Assembly: GCA_052145775.1 (NCBI GenBank)
Contig: JBKQNY010000098.1
Location: 1-7,733 of the forward strand
Length of the DNA: 7,733 nt
Reading direction: 5' to 3'
Origin: CAVYPR01 sp052145775
GTDB lineage: Bacteria; Actinomycetota; Acidimicrobiia; Acidimicrobiales; RAAP-2
Shown here: positions 6,356-7,733 of the stretch, piece by piece
Position numbering within the stretch: position 1 is the first letter of the stretch
How the letters are laid out: each line of letters starts with the position of its first letter
Position numbers and translations under genes: made by a program
The notes under the pieces: model-generated
Database searches by the model: none
What the model was told of the DNA's origin: nothing
The model's input: only the letters and a program-made list of their open reading frames with translations

Positions 6356-7267
6356 ATGACCACCATCGAGGCCCCGACGCTGGCGATCGAACTGCCGGGT
6401 CTCAACTGCCAACACAGTCAGGCCGAACTCGCCGCTGCTGCCTACCTGGCCCGCTACAGCGGCAGGACGCTCGAGGCCTATCGCCATGACCTGCGCTACT
6501 TCTTCCAGTGGGCAGCCGACGTCTCGCTCGAGGTCCTGGATGCGACCCGCCCGCATATCGAACTGTTTCGCGGTGCCCTCGAAGCTCGGGGGCTCTCTCC
6601 GGCCACCATTGACCGGCGACTCTCGACGGTCTGCGGCTTCTATCGTTTCGCGCACATCGACGGCCGGATCGGTTCGAACCCGGCGGAGTACGTGCGGCGA
6701 CCGCAGGTCCACCGTTCAGACGGCCGCGGCCTTGACCGCTCCGAGCTGCGACGGTTTCTCTTCGCCGCCGAAGCCTACGATCATGATCATGCCGCCCTCG
6801 CAGTGTTGCTGGGGCTGAACGGCCTGCGGGTGAGCGAGGCGTGCGGGACGAACGTCGAGGATCTCGGCCTGGAACGCGGTCATCGCACCCTTCGGATCAT
6901 GGGAAAAGGCAACAAGCCGGCGGTCATCCCCCTGGTGCCGAGAACCGCCCGAACCGTGGACTTGGTCGTTGGAGAGCGCACCGAGGGACCGATCCTGCGG
7001 CGCCATGATGGAGTGCGCCTCGACCGCCGCACCGCACACCGCTGGGTTCGCTCCATCGCCAAGCGCGCCGGCCTCGGCCTGGTACATCCGCACATGCTGC
7101 GGGCGGCCTTCATCATGGCCGCGCTCGATGCCGGGGTCCCGCTCCGCGACGTCCAGCTCGCCGCCCGCCATGCGGATCCCCGCACCACCACCATTTACGA
7201 CCACAGACGCCAGGGCTTTGACCGCTATGCCGCCTACGTGGTGGTGGCCTTCGTCACCGGGGGATGA
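6356..7267 (+). CDS. Tyrosine-type site-specific recombinase/integrase
   Basis: A complete 303-residue tyrosine recombinase that cuts and rejoins DNA through a phosphotyrosine intermediate. Seen: an N-terminal core-binding SAM-like domain (~residues 22-112, including GRTLEAYRHDLRYFF) and a catalytic domain with all six expected residues: R158 (GLRVSE), K184 (GKGNK), H246 and R249 (HPHMLR), H272 (ARHADP) and nucleophile Y281 (TIYD). Spacing H-x2-R and H-x8-Y matches XerD. Start: GGAGG (6344-6348) sits 7 nt before the ATG at 6356; the frame is open further upstream to 6287 without a better site. I recall very similar 'site-specific integrase' proteins in mycobacteria. No XerC/D-specific housekeeping context is seen. 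It sits beside an HTH/excisionase-like gene, suggesting a mobile element, but no attachment-site pair was identified. Confidence 0.94.
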   Translation: MTTIEAPTLAIELPGLNCQHSQAELAAAAYLARYSGRTLEAYRHDLRYFFQWAADVSLEVLDATRPHIELFRGALEARGLSPATIDRRLSTVCGFYRFAHIDGRIGSNPAEYVRRPQVHRSDGRGLDRSELRRFLFAAEAYDHDHAALAVLLGLNGLRVSEACGTNVEDLGLERGHRTLRIMGKGNKPAVIPLVPRTARTVDLVVGERTEGPILRRHDGVRLDRRTAHRWVRSIAKRAGLGLVHPHMLRAAFIMAALDAGVPLRDVQLAARHADPRTTTIYDHRRQGFDRYAAYVVVAFVTGG

Positions 7268-7468
7268 CGACCTCGCTCATGTGCCAGAAGAGGTGATCAG
7301 CGTCTGCCGGGAGTGTCCACGATTTTCGTCACTCGTGCACGCCTGTGAATTCCACCGACACCTGCAAGGTCCCGGGCGCCGGATCAGCCCGTATTGGCTT
7401 GTCAGATTCCCGAGGAATCGCGTCCCAAAGAGTGAAAGGAAGATTCGGCGAGCGACGAAAGACGCAGC
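7268..7468. other. Non-coding gap between recombinase and downstream small genes
   Basis: No frame of coding quality is seen on either strand; a 65-codon minus-strand frame (7277-7474) has no recognisable features. The stretch includes a perfect 6-bp-stem inverted repeat at 7405-7419 and a short ACGA-TTT-TCGT element near 7319-7329. It probably carries the promoter for the small ORF/HTH pair. Confidence 0.45.
7405..7419. repeat. Perfect inverted repeat GATTCC-CGA-GGAATC
   Basis: Six-base arms with a 3-nt centre, located 50 bp upstream of the small ORF. It could be an operator for the HTH protein or a recombinase-related site. No T-tract follows, so it is not a typical intrinsic terminator. 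Confidence 0.35.
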
Positions 7469-7648
7469 ATGCAACGCTTCGAGGAGCTCCGTGGGGACGG
7501 AACAGCCGGCGGCACGATCATTGCGGTCAGTGGGTCCACCTGGCGCGGCAGCGGGTGGCTCGCCGTCGAAGATGTCGTGGACGCCGACGCTCAGATCGAT
7601 CGGCGGACGCGCAGTTCAGGAATGCGCCCTACCGAGGGGGAACTATGA
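7469..7648 (+). CDS. Small hypothetical protein (59 aa), possibly coupled to the next gene
   Basis: An ATG-initiated frame of 59 codons whose TGA stop overlaps the ATG of the downstream HTH gene as ATGA. About 73% of its third codon positions are G or C, consistent with coding in this genome. Only one start codon is available after an in-frame stop at 7433. The product (starting MQRFEELRGDG, with a central GTIIAVSGSTWRGSGWLAVEDVVDAD segment) has no motif, signal peptide or membrane segment that I recognise. The SD is weak (GAAAGA at 7457-7462). If real, it would be translated with the excisionase-like gene. It could also be chance open frame; confidence is modest. Confidence 0.4.
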   Translation: MQRFEELRGDGTAGGTIIAVSGSTWRGSGWLAVEDVVDADAQIDRRTRSSGMRPTEGEL

Positions 7649-7733
7649 CGCCCCGGCGAGGGGCACGGGTCGTGGGGACCAAGCCGTTGCTCTCCGTCGA
7701 GGAAGCAGCGATTCTGTTGGGCGAGTCGCGGGC
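7645..7733 (+). CDS. Helix-turn-helix (excisionase/MerR-like) DNA-binding protein, N-terminus only
   Basis: The first 29 codons of a gene that runs off the right edge. The segment KPLLSVEEAAILLGESR (~residues 13-29) matches the opening of HTH_17/excisionase-type winged helices, which typically read LLTVEEAAxLLGVSRxTVYR. A strong purine-rich SD, GAGGGGG (7634-7640), lies 4 nt before the ATG. Its start overlaps the stop of the small upstream ORF. Proteins of this type often act as recombination directionality factors or small regulators next to integrases, which fits the tyrosine recombinase 377 bp upstream, but function is inferred from only this N-terminal fragment. Confidence 0.7.
   Translation, partial: MTPRRGARVVGTKPLLSVEEAAILLGESR

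Noticed and set aside
6110..6712. 200-codon minus-strand open frame across the recombinase 5' half
   Set aside because: Antisense to a recombinase with complete catalytic residues and a strong SD; no recognisable domain.
7310..7350. TGTCCACGA-type sequence reminiscent of insertion sequence ends
   Set aside because: No matching inverted end or transposase could be found in the window.
7277..7474. 65-codon minus-strand frame after the recombinase
   Set aside because: No SD, no motif, overlaps the repeat-containing non-coding gap.

Overview
The window looks like chromosomal DNA from a high-GC Gram-positive bacterium (Actinomycetota). Evidence: strongly G/C-biased third codon positions, frequent GTG starts, a cytochrome P450 resembling mycobacterial CYP142, a 'dihydrodipicolinate reductase-like' protein of a type common in mycobacteria and relatives, and a tyrosine recombinase closely resembling ones I recall from Mycobacteriales. 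Genus cannot be fixed from the sequence alone.

Positions 1-5028 (minus strand) hold a compact five-gene catabolic operon. In transcription order: amidohydrolase-2 family protein, cytochrome P450, HpaI/HpcH-type aldolase, NAD(P)-binding DapB-like dehydrogenase, and a Rieske non-heme iron oxygenase whose 3' end lies outside the window. Junctions are a 4-bp ATGA overlap, a 10-bp gap, a 45-bp gap and an SD-containing near-overlap, so the genes are almost certainly co-transcribed and partly translationally coupled. A divergent IclR-family regulator (5147-5905) is the obvious candidate controller. The 118-bp gap between the two transcription units contains a TGGAAC direct repeat overlapping a plausible operon promoter. 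Two oxygenases, a C-C lyase, a metal hydrolase/decarboxylase and an oxidoreductase suggest stepwise oxidation and cleavage of a hydrophobic, perhaps steroid-, terpenoid- or aromatic-type, substrate. The actual substrate is unknown.

Positions 5906-6355 are a ~450-bp stretch with no convincing gene. It holds a perfect GAAC-N4-GTTC palindrome resembling an actinobacterial LexA (SOS) box and a cluster of further GAAC/GTTC half-sites. It precedes a complete tyrosine recombinase (6356-7267, catalytic R-K-H-R-H-Y all present). After a ~200-bp non-coding gap come a possible 59-aa orphan ORF (7469-7648) and, overlapping its stop by ATGA, the start of a small helix-turn-helix/excisionase-like protein that runs off the window (7645-7733). 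The right third therefore looks like one end of a mobile or recombinase-bearing segment beside the catabolic operon. No tRNA, rRNA, CRISPR array or recognisable IS end was found.
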